A stretch of 64,000 nt of DNA. Origin: Plantago major (taxonomy: Eukaryota; Streptophyta; Magnoliopsida; Lamiales; Plantaginaceae). This document shows, piece by piece, positions 35,670 through 47,361 of this stretch. The notes beneath the pieces are model-generated. The model ran no database searches. It saw only the letters and a program-made list of their open reading frames with translations, and was not told the origin of the DNA. Where the stretch lies: assembly GCA_026545765.1 (NCBI GenBank), contig CM048840.1, forward strand, positions 24,990,765-25,054,764, given 5' to 3'. Every line of letters starts with the position of its first letter. Position 1 is the first letter of the stretch. Position numbers and translations under genes: made by a program.

Positions 35670-36540
35670 GGGTTAAATGCAAAATACACCCTAAGTTATT
35701 GTAAATGTGCGCGAAATCCCATTGAGTCAATAAATTAGTACCAAACCCCCCTGAGTTATTAAAAAATGTGCGCGAAACCCCCCTGAGTCAATAAATTAGT
35801 CCTTGAGTTATGAAAAATGTGCGCGAAACCCCGAGTTATTAAAACAAGTGCGTGGAACCCCCAGCCTTTTTTTTTACGACGTGCTCAGGTGCGACAATGG
35901 ATGTTCTTTTTGGTTTTCTTACTCCAAACTAACGCGACTAGGTGGACTGGACATTCATAGTTTCAGTTTATTATCTTTTGCCCTCACTTTTTTTCGTTTA
36001 CACTAATAATGAATTGGTATATGTTGTTGATATGTAATGACAATCTTAATTAGTGTTATCTATGGTTGCTATTTATATATTTCAGTGCTATATATATAAC
36101 CAGTAGTGTGTGATCGATTTTTGTTGTTCATTTAACCAGGAAAAAAGTAGAGTTTTACTATTTTCAATAGCTCAAATTTAAGTCATTTTAATATTTTTGA
36201 AAATTTGGACTAACGAGTCAAACTGTACACAATACGAATTCATCATGTATATTTAATATTTATGTAAAAGGGGTATTGCAATGACTTTATAAGAATTCCA
36301 TGTGATTTTGCGCATATTTTTAATAACTATGGTTTTTTTTTATATTGATTTGGTGTAAGATAACATAAACAAAAATCTATAATCGCACATAATGAGAGTA
36401 TACCTCACACACTTTAGAAATAAAGGGTGGGGTTTTGTGCTCATTTTTAATAATTGATGGGGGTTTGGTACTAATTCATTAACTTAGAGGGGTTTCGCTC
36501 ACATTATTAATAACTTACGGGGGTGTTATGCATTTAACTC
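35670..36540. mobile_element. Long-TIR DNA element, 871 bp, 10-bp TSD (MULE-like)
   Basis: The ends GGGTTAAATGCAAAATACACC and, reversed, GAGTTAAATGCATAACACCC continue as imperfect inverted repeats for about 100 bp. The direct repeat TATACTTAAC flanks it (35660-35669 and 36541-36550). The arms contain internal copies of AATGTGCGCGAAACCCC. TSD length and long TIRs suggest a non-autonomous Mutator-like element. No transposase is seen. Confidence 0.75.
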
Positions 36541-36550
36541 TATACTTAAC

Positions 36551-37015
36551 AAGCAACTTAATTTGATTTTTATAGAGTAGATAGAGTGGAGTTTACGGGC
36601 AACTTAATTTAATTTATACTAAGTTTTTATTACTTGTAGATTCTTTATTATTTCTTTTTCTTATTTACTTTATTCTTACCTCTCATACTTTATAATAAAA
36701 TTATCATTTTATCAACTTAATACTACACACTAACAATATTTTATTGCTTCTTTTTTAATTTAAAAAAAATAACTACCTAGAAAGCTACTAATGAAATATA
36801 GAAATATTATTTAATCAGTTATTAAAGGTTCGCCACGATAAAAAATTACTAGTATTTAAGACCTGACCTCAAGACTTCGTCATACGTGGTGTTGTATTGT
36901 CGGTAAACAATCAAATCGCGCGACCCAATTTAGCCATTAAACTCCAAAATTCAGACGGTGTCATCGAGACATCGACTTCTCCACAGTCCGATCATATCTC
37001 TGCATGCATTTCCTA
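36551..37015. other. AT-rich DNA, nothing firm
   Basis: No gene is seen. A TTCGCCACG...TTACTAGTAT motif near 36830-36855 recalls the Helitron end at 35080 but lacks a clear hairpin. Confidence 0.5.
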
Positions 37016-37209
37016 TCTATATCGATACTATTATAAAGAGGTAGAGTAGTTAGCGGACCAAAACTACCTCTTTTATTTTAGCATCAAAACTATCTCTTTT
37101 TCAGTTTTGTTACTATCTCTTTTTCAGTTTCTTCCTAATAAAAATGTTCATACAATAATCCATACACTATAATTATGTTCACGCGAGTACCGCGTGCCAT
37201 TTTTTCTAG
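37016..37209 (+). mobile_element. Small non-autonomous Helitron (194 bp)
   Basis: It starts TCTATATCGATACTATTATA after an A. It ends with the hairpin CACGCG-AGTAC-CGCGTG, 9 bp, and CTAG before T. Both ends fit plant Helitrons inserted between A and T. Confidence 0.75.
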
Positions 37210-37690
37210 TGGAAAAAGAAAAAGGAAGGCCAATATACACGTTGTTGTAGTATCGTTACTATTTAAAATCAAACTCTCTCGAATTATATATCAAATTAGT
37301 TAACACACCAAAACAATTAAATTATGGGCCTATATATAGTAACTATATTTCGACAATTTTGAGATGAACAATTGTTATTATACTAAATATTCTGATCATA
37401 TAAAAGATTTGTTTTTGCGCACTATTTTTAGAGCCAATCTTTGATCTTTAATCTTTCTTTAATTGGAATGACACCAATAAAATCTTCTATTCTATATATG
37501 TATGAATTGAAAAAGTTTTTAAGTCTTCATATTGGTCCATTTTTCTTGCTTACGTGGCACAATACTCAATTTTGATTGGCTGAAAAAAATTGTGGATGGT
37601 GTTTTGGACTGTTCACAGTTCATCCTGATATCTAAGAATAATTAGCAAGGGCAATCCGGTCCATTCAAATATTTCCTTAATTATATATTC
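37210..37690. other. AT-rich DNA without recognisable feature
   Basis: Short reading frames only. I see no repeat or element ends. Confidence 0.5.
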
Positions 37691-38270
37691 CACTGTTATT
37701 TTTTGTATGTTAACTACATATATAGTTTTTATTAAATCTAATATAATTTTATCTACAAAAATCCAAAATATATTTCGAACATATATTTGAATTCGTCATG
37801 ACAAGACGAATCCATAGACATCAATCTTGAATATTATTATTAATTAAATAAATTATTTTATTCATTAAAATAAAATATAAATTTATTAAATAAGATAAAA
37901 TGAAATAATGGACTTTTAAAAATACATAATTTATTAAATTAATTCAATCCTACGTGAAATTTTGTGGAATTAGTTGCATTTTCAACCCGTATATCTTTCA
38001 ATAATATTCATTTTTTTGTATGTTGGTTGAATATATAGTTTTTATTAAATATCATATAAATTTATCTACAAAACTCTTAAAATATTTTGAACATATATTT
38101 CAATTAATCGTGACAAGACGAATCCATAAACACCAATCTATAATATTATTATTAATTAAATACATCATTTTATCCACTAAAATAAAATATAAATTTAATA
38201 AATAAAATAAAATGAAATAACATAATTTAAAAAATATAGCGTTTATTAAATATTTAATATGCCCCCCATC
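37691..38270. repeat. Tandem duplication, unit about 313 bp
   Basis: Text from TTTTTGTATGTT to AAAATGAAATAA occurs at about 37700-37900 and again at about 38013-38220. It includes GTGACAAGACGAATCCAT and TATTATTATTAATTAAATA in both copies. Confidence 0.85.
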
Positions 38271-38295
38271 TATTTAACAAGAAATTAATAAATTT

Positions 38296-38885
38296 TGATT
38301 CTACGGTTGAGTAGAGTCCGAATAGGGGTGCGAGAATTTTATTCAATGAAGTTTTTAGCCAGGTTAAACATGAGGCTAATGTTTTAGCACTTAGATTATC
38401 AGTTGGGTGGTTTTATATAATATAATATGATATATAAAGTTGATGGGCTAAACCCCACCAGATTCATTCAAATTCCAGCCATCCTATCGCGTGAAATTTT
38501 GATACGGTTGAGAAGAGTCCGGATAGGGGGATGTATTAGTGTTGTTGCTACGGATCATGAGGGAAATGTTATTGCTTGGTGACAAAATTTTATGGCCCAT
38601 GGTTGCAGAAAATGCGGAAGGTTTGCCAGCCAAATTAAGAACTAAATTTGTTCGAAATTTTGAGTGGTAACACGTAGTAATTGAAAGGGATTGTTATGTT
38701 CTGATTAAACTTTTTAATTCAGCAAATTTCAGCTTTGCCCCTTTGTTACACTTTTCAATGAAATTTAGGCATTTGATGGAGATTTTTGTTCCATGAAGTT
38801 TTGTCAAGTTAAACGTGAGGCTAACGTTTTAGCACATAGATAATCAATTGGATGTTCTTATGATGATGTAGGATTGGTAGATTTG
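38296..38885 (+). pseudogene. Decayed RNase H-like (LINE/plant RVT_3 type) fragments
   Basis: Short in-frame stretches recall the plant RNase H-like domain: VVATDHEGNVIAW near 38542 and QVKREANVLAHR near 38808. A second copy of the tail, QVKHEANVLALRLSVGW, is near 38360, so the segment is also partly duplicated. Many stops are present. It is probably a remnant of a non-LTR element or of a captured domain. Confidence 0.55.
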
Positions 38886-40595
38886 TGTTGGGAAATTTCT
38901 TGGGAAATTTGTTAGGAAATTTGTAAGATATTTTGTTAGAAATATCTATTTAGATTTTGATCAGCAACATGATGACTTATCTTAGTCTCAGAAAGGTGAT
39001 TAGTACTCTTGGTTCACTTGAACATTGTAAAAGAGGAAACTCACTAAGTATGATAGTCTAGCTAATCTTGTATAGGATGTTAGGTCTCAAAATGTAATTT
39101 TTATTTTATGAAGAGAAGACCAAGAAGAAGACATCCAAGCAGAACAAGCTCAACGACATTGAAGACTTGAAGAAACTGCACAAGATTACTGAAACTGTTT
39201 TTCAGATATCTTAGCCGGATATCTTGAAGACACGAATAGTTTTAAACAAACTGTGTCACAAGAGATATCTGAGAAATAAGAGGCCTATCTGAAAACAAGG
39301 AAAGTGTCCACAGATATCTATTCTCAGATACCTTGAGCATTAACCACATTTCTGAAAAAGAAATATATATATTGCAAACAAAGTTGTTTCAATAAATAGT
39401 GGTATCTGAAGATTGAAGATAAGGATGTGCAAAGAATCAGATAACACTAGTCTCTGATACAAAGCATAGTTCCGTTGGCACTCTGAGGACAAAAGTATAG
39501 TACAATGCATTTAATGCACAGACGAGAGATATGTCGAATAAAAGCAATGCGACGAAGAAGAAGACAAAACCGGCTACAGTACTATACACAGATATCAATA
39601 GTTTGAATTTGAGCCTAACGGATACTATTCAAACGGCACTCAAATTCATCTATAAATATCAACACTTAGACTGCTTGAGAGACACACCTTGAACTACACA
39701 GAACTTACTGAACATCTTACTCTCTCAAAGCAAATTACTTATCCTCAAAGCTTTATGTTGCGACCAAAGCTTTTGATCTTGAGTAACACTGAAGTTCTAA
39801 GTGTCCTGATCCTAAACAAGTACAGCTATCTGTGAAAGAGTTGAAACGAAAGATTGAGTATCTGAGATTCATTCTCTTGAATATTTATCTAAGACTTGGG
39901 TCAGTAAAAAGAACAAGATACCATACATTGAAAAGTGTATTAAGTATACTATCTGAATAACTGAATAAGTTATTAAGGAAGCTCATCTGACAACTCAAAC
40001 CAAAACCAACACCATAACTGGCGTGGAGTACAGGAAGTACTTAGTTTGAAAAATCAGAATAACTCCAAGGTTACCGGAGTATAGGAAGTACTTGATTTGG
40101 GAAACTAAGGAATAAATCCAAGGTTATTGAGTATAGGAAGTACTTAGCTTGGGAAGCAAGGGAATAACTCAAAGGTTTCTGAGTACAGGAAGTACTTGGC
40201 TGAGAAAGCCGGGGAACAACTCAGGGGGAACATTTGGTTGGGAACCAATTGTTTAAGAATCTTAGAATAGGATTATTGTAAGGTGAACTCAATTATCTGT
40301 TCTAGTGAATTCTAGGTCTCTGGTAGACCGAAGTGGATTAGTTGGAGGATTACGCCACCTCCAGATACCACTATACTTGCTGTGTTATTTACCTTTCTGT
40401 ATTTACATTTTAGCAACACACACACACACACTTTAACTGTTTCTGCACTTATCTTTATTAAGTCTTCCGCGCTCTGATTCTAAGTATCAGATATCTATTC
40501 AGATATCTGAGAAATAGTTTTATCGACAAAAGTTTTAAAAGACTATTCACCCCCCCCCCCTCTAGTCTTTTACTTTGCCGTTATCTGGACCAACA
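38886..40595 (+). mobile_element. 5' LTR of copy D (1710 bp)
   Basis: It starts TGTTGGGAAATTTC and ends GGACCAACA. It is nearly identical to the 3' LTR at 53341-55067, apart from an 18-base gap near 39950 and a few small indels, so D is the youngest copy. The TATA box is at 39651-39658. A run of 11 C lies at 40550-40560. Confidence 0.95.
39651..39658 (+). promoter_or_regulatory. LTR TATA box, copy D 5' LTR
   Basis: TATAAATA lies in the same context as in copies A and B and in the D 3' LTR (54109-54116). Confidence 0.65.
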
Positions 40596-40597
40596 AG

Positions 40598-40615
40598 TGG
40601 TATCAGAGCAGGAGG
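40598..40615 (+). promoter_or_regulatory. Primer-binding site, copy D
   Basis: TGGTATCAGAGCAGGAGG, complementary to initiator Met tRNA, lies two bases after the LTR. Confidence 0.92.
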
Positions 40616-40712
40616 TTCACCAGCCTTCTGCACTGAACCTAGATCCCGAGATAGGTGAAGGAACTTTGTCCACTTTTGAGGACTATTTAAGTTGTGTGTT
40701 AAGTGTGCAGGT

Positions 40713-43169
40713 ATGTCTCTGAGTGATGCACCCGTTCTCAAACCGAGAATTACGAGAAATGGAAAAATAACATGATGCTCCACCTTGAAGCCATAAGTGA
40801 CGAAATGATCAAGTGATAAAGAATGGCCCAATAGTCATTCAACAACTCAAACAAGTCATGGAGGTTTCTAATGGTAGAGCAGAGATCAAAGCGAAGGATC
40901 TTCACAAACCGATCGTCGACAAGTGGGAGATCTACAAGTCAAGTCATTTACGAACTCAGAGAACTCTGGACATCGGAAGATGCCAAGAGAAATCGTCTGG
41001 ATGGTCAAGCTCGTAATATCATCATCGGATCGACACTGAGCACATGATTAAAGCGTAGGGGTGCTAAAAGCGAAAGTTGCTGGCAACCGATTGAAGAAAT
41101 CTGCGGGCGAGAAAACCAAAGAAAACAAGTTCGAAGTTCTCAAGTTGAAATTTCAAAATTTCAAACAAGGACCCACAAACTCTGGAAGAACTTGATTTGA
41201 TTTACCACTCTCATGAGTGACATGGCGACTCTTGGGAAAGCAGCAGATACTCCCGGTCGGAAAAGATTAAGACTATTGTCAGAAGTCTTAACCACAACTG
41301 GGAGCATACCAAATTCTTTTATTTTAACCAAGGAATGCCAAATATCACTCCAGTGGAACTTTTCTCTCATCTTGCTACTGTTGATTATGAGACAACTCAA
41401 AGGGAACAAACAACTGAAAAGTTGCAAAACGTTGCTCTAGTTACTCAAGGAACTTCTGAAAAGAAGAAAAGCAAGGAAGAAACTGAGGATGCTCTTGCTG
41501 CAAAGCAAATATATCAGTCGAGAAATTGAAAGAAGGAAAGCCAAAGAGAAGCTGAAAAAGCATCTAGGCTCAAACTATCACCAGTACAAAAATATGCAAA
41601 GCTGTTGAACAAACCCATTTCGAAAGCATCATGTCTTGAGGCGAAATTGGAAACGATATCTGTTTCTATTGTCAGAAACCTGGTCACTTCAAGAAGGATT
41701 GTCCTGCCCTCAACAAACTAAGGACAGGTGACAAGAAAGATAGGAGAATCTTCAGAAGAAGCCAGAAAGCTTTGTTAACTGAAGAAAGAAAGAAAATCCA
41801 AATTCAACTGGATGCTCCAGACGTTGAGACAGATTTTGAAGATGACAATTCAGATGACTCAACCTTACCATCACCAGAATTATGTGGAGTTACTCATGAT
41901 ATAATCGACTTCGGCCTCAAGAAGAATGAATTGTGTGGAGTTGCTGAAATTGACGGTCCAAACATCTCCAACATAGAAATCTGTCTTATGGCTGATGAGG
42001 TAACACATACTTCTTATACTTATGAAAGTGATGAAGAAGAAATAAAAGATCTAGAAAATCTCAGGAAAGAACTTGACATCTATGAAAGAGAATTTCTAAT
42101 GATCCGAGGTAGAGCCGAAAATCTTGAAGAAGAAAAGAATTCTCTTGCAAAGGAAAATTCTCAATTAGTTAAGGTATCTGAGAAAAAGGATGCTGAAAAT
42201 GCATTTCTCAAAGCTCAGATATCTGAGACTGAAAAGTCACATAAAGAAGCAATGGCTGAATTACGAAAGAAATATGAAGATCTTCTTTCTGAGAACAAGG
42301 AACTCAGGAAGAAAGAATTATCTTTTCAATCTTATGCCAAAGCTAGTGACACTCTTACTGAAGTACAATCTTACTTAAGAGATCCTTCAGAAAAGAAAGG
42401 ACTTGGGCTGAATACACAAACAGATTGTTCTATCACTCTGAATAAGAGTAAGGAAAGAAGAACATTTGTAAGTACTCAGCAAGACGGTTCCCATGCAATC
42501 TATAGTATCGGTGAGAATACGAAGATTGTTGACAAAGGAAAAGCGATTCGACTAAACCTTTGTGGGAAAAACAAGTCAAAAGCAAAAGCTGTGAGAACGT
42601 TTACGAAAAGAAACACAACACCGAAAAGTGTAAACACCACGATGCTATGTCTCTCAAAAGGTAGAATTGCGAGTAGCAAATTCTCCCATGTCACTTTTAC
42701 GGAAAGAAATTGGACCAACCAGAGACTAGCGAAGGCTTGAGAAAAGATCTCGAGATAGCTTCAAGTGCTCAACGGTATTGGCTACAAAGGCATCGGAAAA
42801 CAACTTGCTCATGAGTACAAGCGGAGCAAGAACGATGGTGAAAGCTAGAATTGCTCAAAGCAATTATCGAAGTGGAAGTTAAATCAAGCCATTGAAAATC
42901 AATGCGAGCTAGAAGAGATCTGCAAGGAAAGCTAAGTTCTTTGAAAAGCAAACTCAAAAACCTGACAGGTATCTGAAAGCATCATATGGAGCACCTAGGA
43001 ACACACCAAGGAAGAAAATAATTCTTACTAATGATAACACTCATTCAAATAGAATTCCTCCTTACGTTCTGTCGAGACAAAGAATATTTCAAAGAAATTC
43101 ATTCAAAAATGGATTCCTACTGGAAGAACTTTTAATTCTGACGGTTCCATCAAAGTTATGAGAACCTAA
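40713..43169 (+). pseudogene. gag of copy D, broken by many small indels
   Basis: The start MSLSDAP matches copy C. Frame shifts cluster at 40740-41110 and 41500-41650. The knuckle CFYCQKPGHFKKDC is near 41660. The 322-codon block 41772-42740 (acidic part and coiled coil) is open. Another indel cluster covers 42540-42970, and the region ends MRT with TAA at 43167-43169. Given how similar D's LTRs are, so many frame shifts are unexpected; assembly error is possible. Confidence 0.85.
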
Positions 43170-46100
43170 TCTCCTGTTTCCTGTTGTGTGCAGAATGCTT
43201 CCTGGACTAAAGCACAATGGCTATTTGATAGTGGATGCGGAAAGCACATGACAGGAGACAAAGCAAATCTGGTCGATTACAAAGCTTGCAACGGGACCGG
43301 ATATCAGTTCTTTGGAGGAGAATTAAATCCTCCGGGATTTGGCAACGTCAAATTGGGGACTTTAACAATCACTGACGTATTACATGTTAAGGATTTGAAA
43401 TATAATCTATTTAGCATGAGCCAGTTTGCAGACAAGGGTTTTACTATAAAATTCAAAGCTAAATACTGCAAACTAATTGATAATGAGTCAAAGTAGACAG
43501 TCTTAGTTGGTCGGCGGAAAGGCAGTCTTTATGCTGCCGATTGGGCATCTGCCACAACTGAAGAATGTCTCATGGTGAGTCAATCTGGTCACACAGAAGA
43601 GCACTGGTTATGGCACAAAAGAATGAGTCACTTGAACTTCAAAACTCTGAACAGACTTTCCAAGAAAGAGTTAGTGGTTGGCCTTCCCAGAACATCTTTC
43701 AGAAAGGGTGGTATCATTACGCACTCGGATGGGGAAACAATCAAAGATCTCTTTCAAGTCCAAAATCAGACACTCTAGTGTTAGACCACTGCAACTATTA
43801 CACATGGATCTTTTTGAATCATCTGTAACTAGCTATGCAGGAAAGAAGTATGGTCTGGTTGTTGTAGATGACTTCTCAAGATTCACTTGGGTTGTCTTTC
43901 TGAAACACAAATCTGATGCCAGGGTGGAGATACCAAACTTGCTGAAAAATCTTGAAGTCATGAAAAATGACAAGGTATCTGCAATCAGAACAGACCATGG
44001 TACTGAGTTTGTCAACCAGTACATAAAGGAGTTTTGTACCTGCAAAGGTATACAACACCAACTTTCCTCTGTAAGAACACCTCAACAAAATGGTGTTGTA
44101 GAAAGGAAAAACAGAACCCTCAAAGAAGCTGCAAGGACAATGCTAGCTGACACTGAAATAAGTGAAATTTATTGGGTTGAAGCTGTAAACACAGCTTGCT
44201 ACACTCAGAACAGATGTTTGATAACAAACACCATGACAAGACCCCCTATGAAATCTTGGTTGGTAGACCCCCTAATATCAAACATCTGAGAACATTTGGT
44301 TGTAAATGTTTTGTTCTAAACAATGGGAAAGATTATCTGAGAACATTTCAACCAAAGGCAGATGAAGGTGTATTTCTTGGTTATTCCACAAATAGCAAAG
44401 CCTACAGAGTTTACAACAAAAGAACAAAGAAAATTGAAGAATCAATTCATGTTGTATTCTATGAAGGAAATAAGAAAACACCTCCTAATGATGAACTCTC
44501 GAAAGGTTCAAGAACTATTCTTGAGGATTCTAAAGAAGAATCCTCGGAAAGGAGAAACATCATTATGGAAAGTGAGGATGACTCGGCGTGAAAAGCTTGA
44601 AATGCCTAGTAACAACAAGATGACTCATGAGACATGATGAGGAATTTCCTATGAGTTTTCGAGAAATGGAGCAGTTCTTGAGAACCTTCATCATGAAGAG
44701 GTATCGAAAATAAAGGCTGAAATGCAAGTTCCAGATATGTCTAACACTGAAAAAGTGTCAGATATCCATGACATTTCCCATATGTCAGATATCTCAGATA
44801 CTGAAAAAGTATCAAATCATAATCTTAGTGATTCACATTCAAATCACTTGGATATTGATCCTACTAGCACTAAACCTATGATGAGATGGATCAAAGATCA
44901 TCCTGCAAAGGATGTAATTGGACCAATTAATCAAGGTGTTAGGACTAGGAGAGCAATAGCTGAAAATGCTAATTCTCTTTTTGGATGTTTCATCTCAAAT
45001 ATTGAACCGAAAAGTTTAGAAGAAGCATTAGGAGACCAAGACTGGATCTCTACAATGCAAGAAGAGTTGGATCAATTTGAGAGAAACAAAGTCTGGAAAC
45101 TAGTTCCATTTATAGAAGGAATATCTGTGATTGGAACTAAATGGGTTTTCAGAAACAAGATGAATGAATCTGGTGAAATAACCAGAAACAAAGAAAGATT
45201 GGTTGCGAGGATTTACCGGTGAAGGCTTAGATTTTGATGAGTCATATGCACCAGTTGCCAGATTGGATGCAATAAGACTCTTTCTAGCCTTTGGAGCTCA
45301 TAAAGATTTTAAAGTTTATCAGATGGATGTCAAAAGTGCATTCTTGAACGGTGAACTTGCAGAAGAAGTTTATGTTGAGCAACCACCTGGCTTTGAAGTT
45401 TCCTCAGAAAGTAGAATGGTCTATAAACTACAGAAAGCTCTGTATGGACTGAAACAGGCTCCAAGATCATGGTATGACACTTTGGCCAAATACCTTCTGG
45501 AAAGTGGTTTCAAGAAAGGTGAAGTTGATAAAACTTTATTTACCTTAAATCATGATGGGAAACTACTCTTAGTTCAAGTATATGTGGATGACATTATATT
45601 TGGATCTAACGACAAGCAACTTTGTGATGACTTTGCAAATCTCATGAAAAACAAGTTTGAGATGAGCATGATGGGAGAATTGAATTATTTCCTAGGATTG
45701 CAAGTCAAGCAACTCAATGATGGAATATTCATTAGTCAAACAAAGTATGCAAAAGATATGCTCACAAAATTCAATCTTAAGCCTTCTGAAAAGAATGCTA
45801 AGATACCTATGAGCATTGGAACCAAAATGACCTATACTGAATCAGATAAGAGTGTTGAAGAACATAAGTATAGGAAATTGATAGGTTCACTACTTTACCT
45901 CACTGCAAGTAGACCTGATATTCAATACGCTGTTGGAGTATGTGCTAGATTTCAGACAAATCCAATGCAAACACACTACAACATTGCTATGAAAATATGA
46001 AGGTATGTAAAGGGTACAGTAGATGTAGGATTGTGGTATCCTAAAGAAAGCGGATTGAGTTTAGCTGGGTACTCAGACGATTATCTTTGGATCACTGCTT

Positions 46101-46527
46101 GATAGGAAAAGCACCTCGAGAACTTGGGTTTAGGTACTAGACTTATCTCATGGTTTAGCAAGAAGCAAAACTCAATTGCAACTTCTACCACGTAGGCTGA
46201 ATATATTAACTTTGTTGTTATGCAACACAAATTCTGTGGATACAACAACAACTTAAAGACTATGGACTCGATGAGAAGAAAACTCCCATTTTCTGTGACA
46301 ACACAAGTGCTATTGCGATTACACGGAATCCTAAATTTCATGCCAGAACAAAGCACATTGATGTTAGACATCACTTCATCAGAGACCATGTTGAAAAGGG
46401 CAATATAGAGATACTCAAGATTGGCACTGAAGACCAACTTGCAGATATCTTCACTAAGCCACTACAAGAAAGTAGATTCTTAGCCTTAAGACATAGTCTT
46501 GGACTAATGGAACTACCAATGAACTGA
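43170..46527 (+). pseudogene. pol of copy D (protease, integrase, RT, RNase H), broken
   Basis: The protease motif FDSGCGKHMTGD is near 43228. The integrase has HKRMSHLN and the catalytic LHMDLFE, RTDHGTEF and NGVVERKN (about 43800-44110). The RT has YVDDIIFGS near 45580. Most of the RT-RNase H is open at 45203-46000. Breaks are a TAG at 43494, frame shifts near 43720, 44230, 44590-44710, 45205 and 46000-46250. The final TGA is at 46525-46527 (ELPMN-stop). Confidence 0.9.
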
Positions 46528-46539
46528 AAGAGTTCAGGT

Positions 46540-46662
46540 ATCTGGAACGGGTATCCAGAGAAGAGCTATCTGGAACGGGTATCCAGAGAAGAGAAAAGAG
46601 AAGAGGTATCTGGAACGGGTATCCAGAGAAGAGAAAAGAGAAATCTGGAACGGGTATCCAGA
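46540..46662 (+). repeat. Minisatellite after pol, copy D (about 4 units)
   Basis: Repeats of TCTGGAACGGGTATCCAGA are separated by GAAGAG-type spacers of variable length. This is the longest allele in the window. Confidence 0.87.
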
Positions 46663-47361
46663 AGTCAAAAGGGCTAAAAAGCAAAAAGATAGCTTAAGAT
46701 CTCTGAGACGGGAACTCAGATATCTGAATCATTCTATAAGCAGAACACAAAGAGAATAGTATAACTATCTGCAGTCAACTACTATCTTGAAACTCGCATT
46801 AATTTCTATCTTGATGAAAAACTTGGAAAAATCCTAAGTATAAGACAGATTCAGATGCAAACAGTGTTCTTGGTCATACAGAATTGTGATTCAGATAGCA
46901 AGTCGCTAAAATTCATTAAATGGGCACAATTACACTTGTTGATTGTGATCATTGCTGAAGAAGCAATGGTGACCTTTGATGAAATTAAGCGATTGATCTG
47001 TACGGTGGAAATTAATTCAGAGTAAATAGTGGACTGTTGAAATTCAGACATGGCCCACTAAGCATTTAATGCCGAACTAGCTTTTGCTCACGCCTGCTTG
47101 CAAATCAGAATCGTACACAAAATCAATTTGTATGTATTTGTCTGTTGAGATTCAACTGCTATATATATATAGGATTTTGGCATAGGAAATCACTTTTGCC
47201 TAATCCGAAAACGCATCTTGCACAAAAATAGCAAATCCTTCTCTTGATTCTCTGCAAAACTTCTACAATCTCTGCAAATCAAGATTAAGTTTTTCTACAA
47301 AGAATTACTGAATCAAATCTCTTTCAAACACCAATTTCAAATCCCTACACTATATAAAGAG
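46663..47361 (+). other. Spacer between pol and ORF3, copy D
   Basis: It is homologous to 14701-15385. It has no coding capacity and carries the TATA box at 47159 and the ORF3 leader ending CTATATAAAGAG before the ATG. Confidence 0.7.
47159..47172 (+). promoter_or_regulatory. Internal TATA box upstream of ORF3, copy D
   Basis: CTATATATATATAGG-like text lies about 200 bp before the ORF3 ATG at 47362, as in copies B and C. Confidence 0.65.

Noticed and set aside
36826..36856. Second Helitron 3' end (TTCGCCACG...TTACTAG|T)
   Set aside because: It resembles the 35080 end but the upstream hairpin arm is missing.
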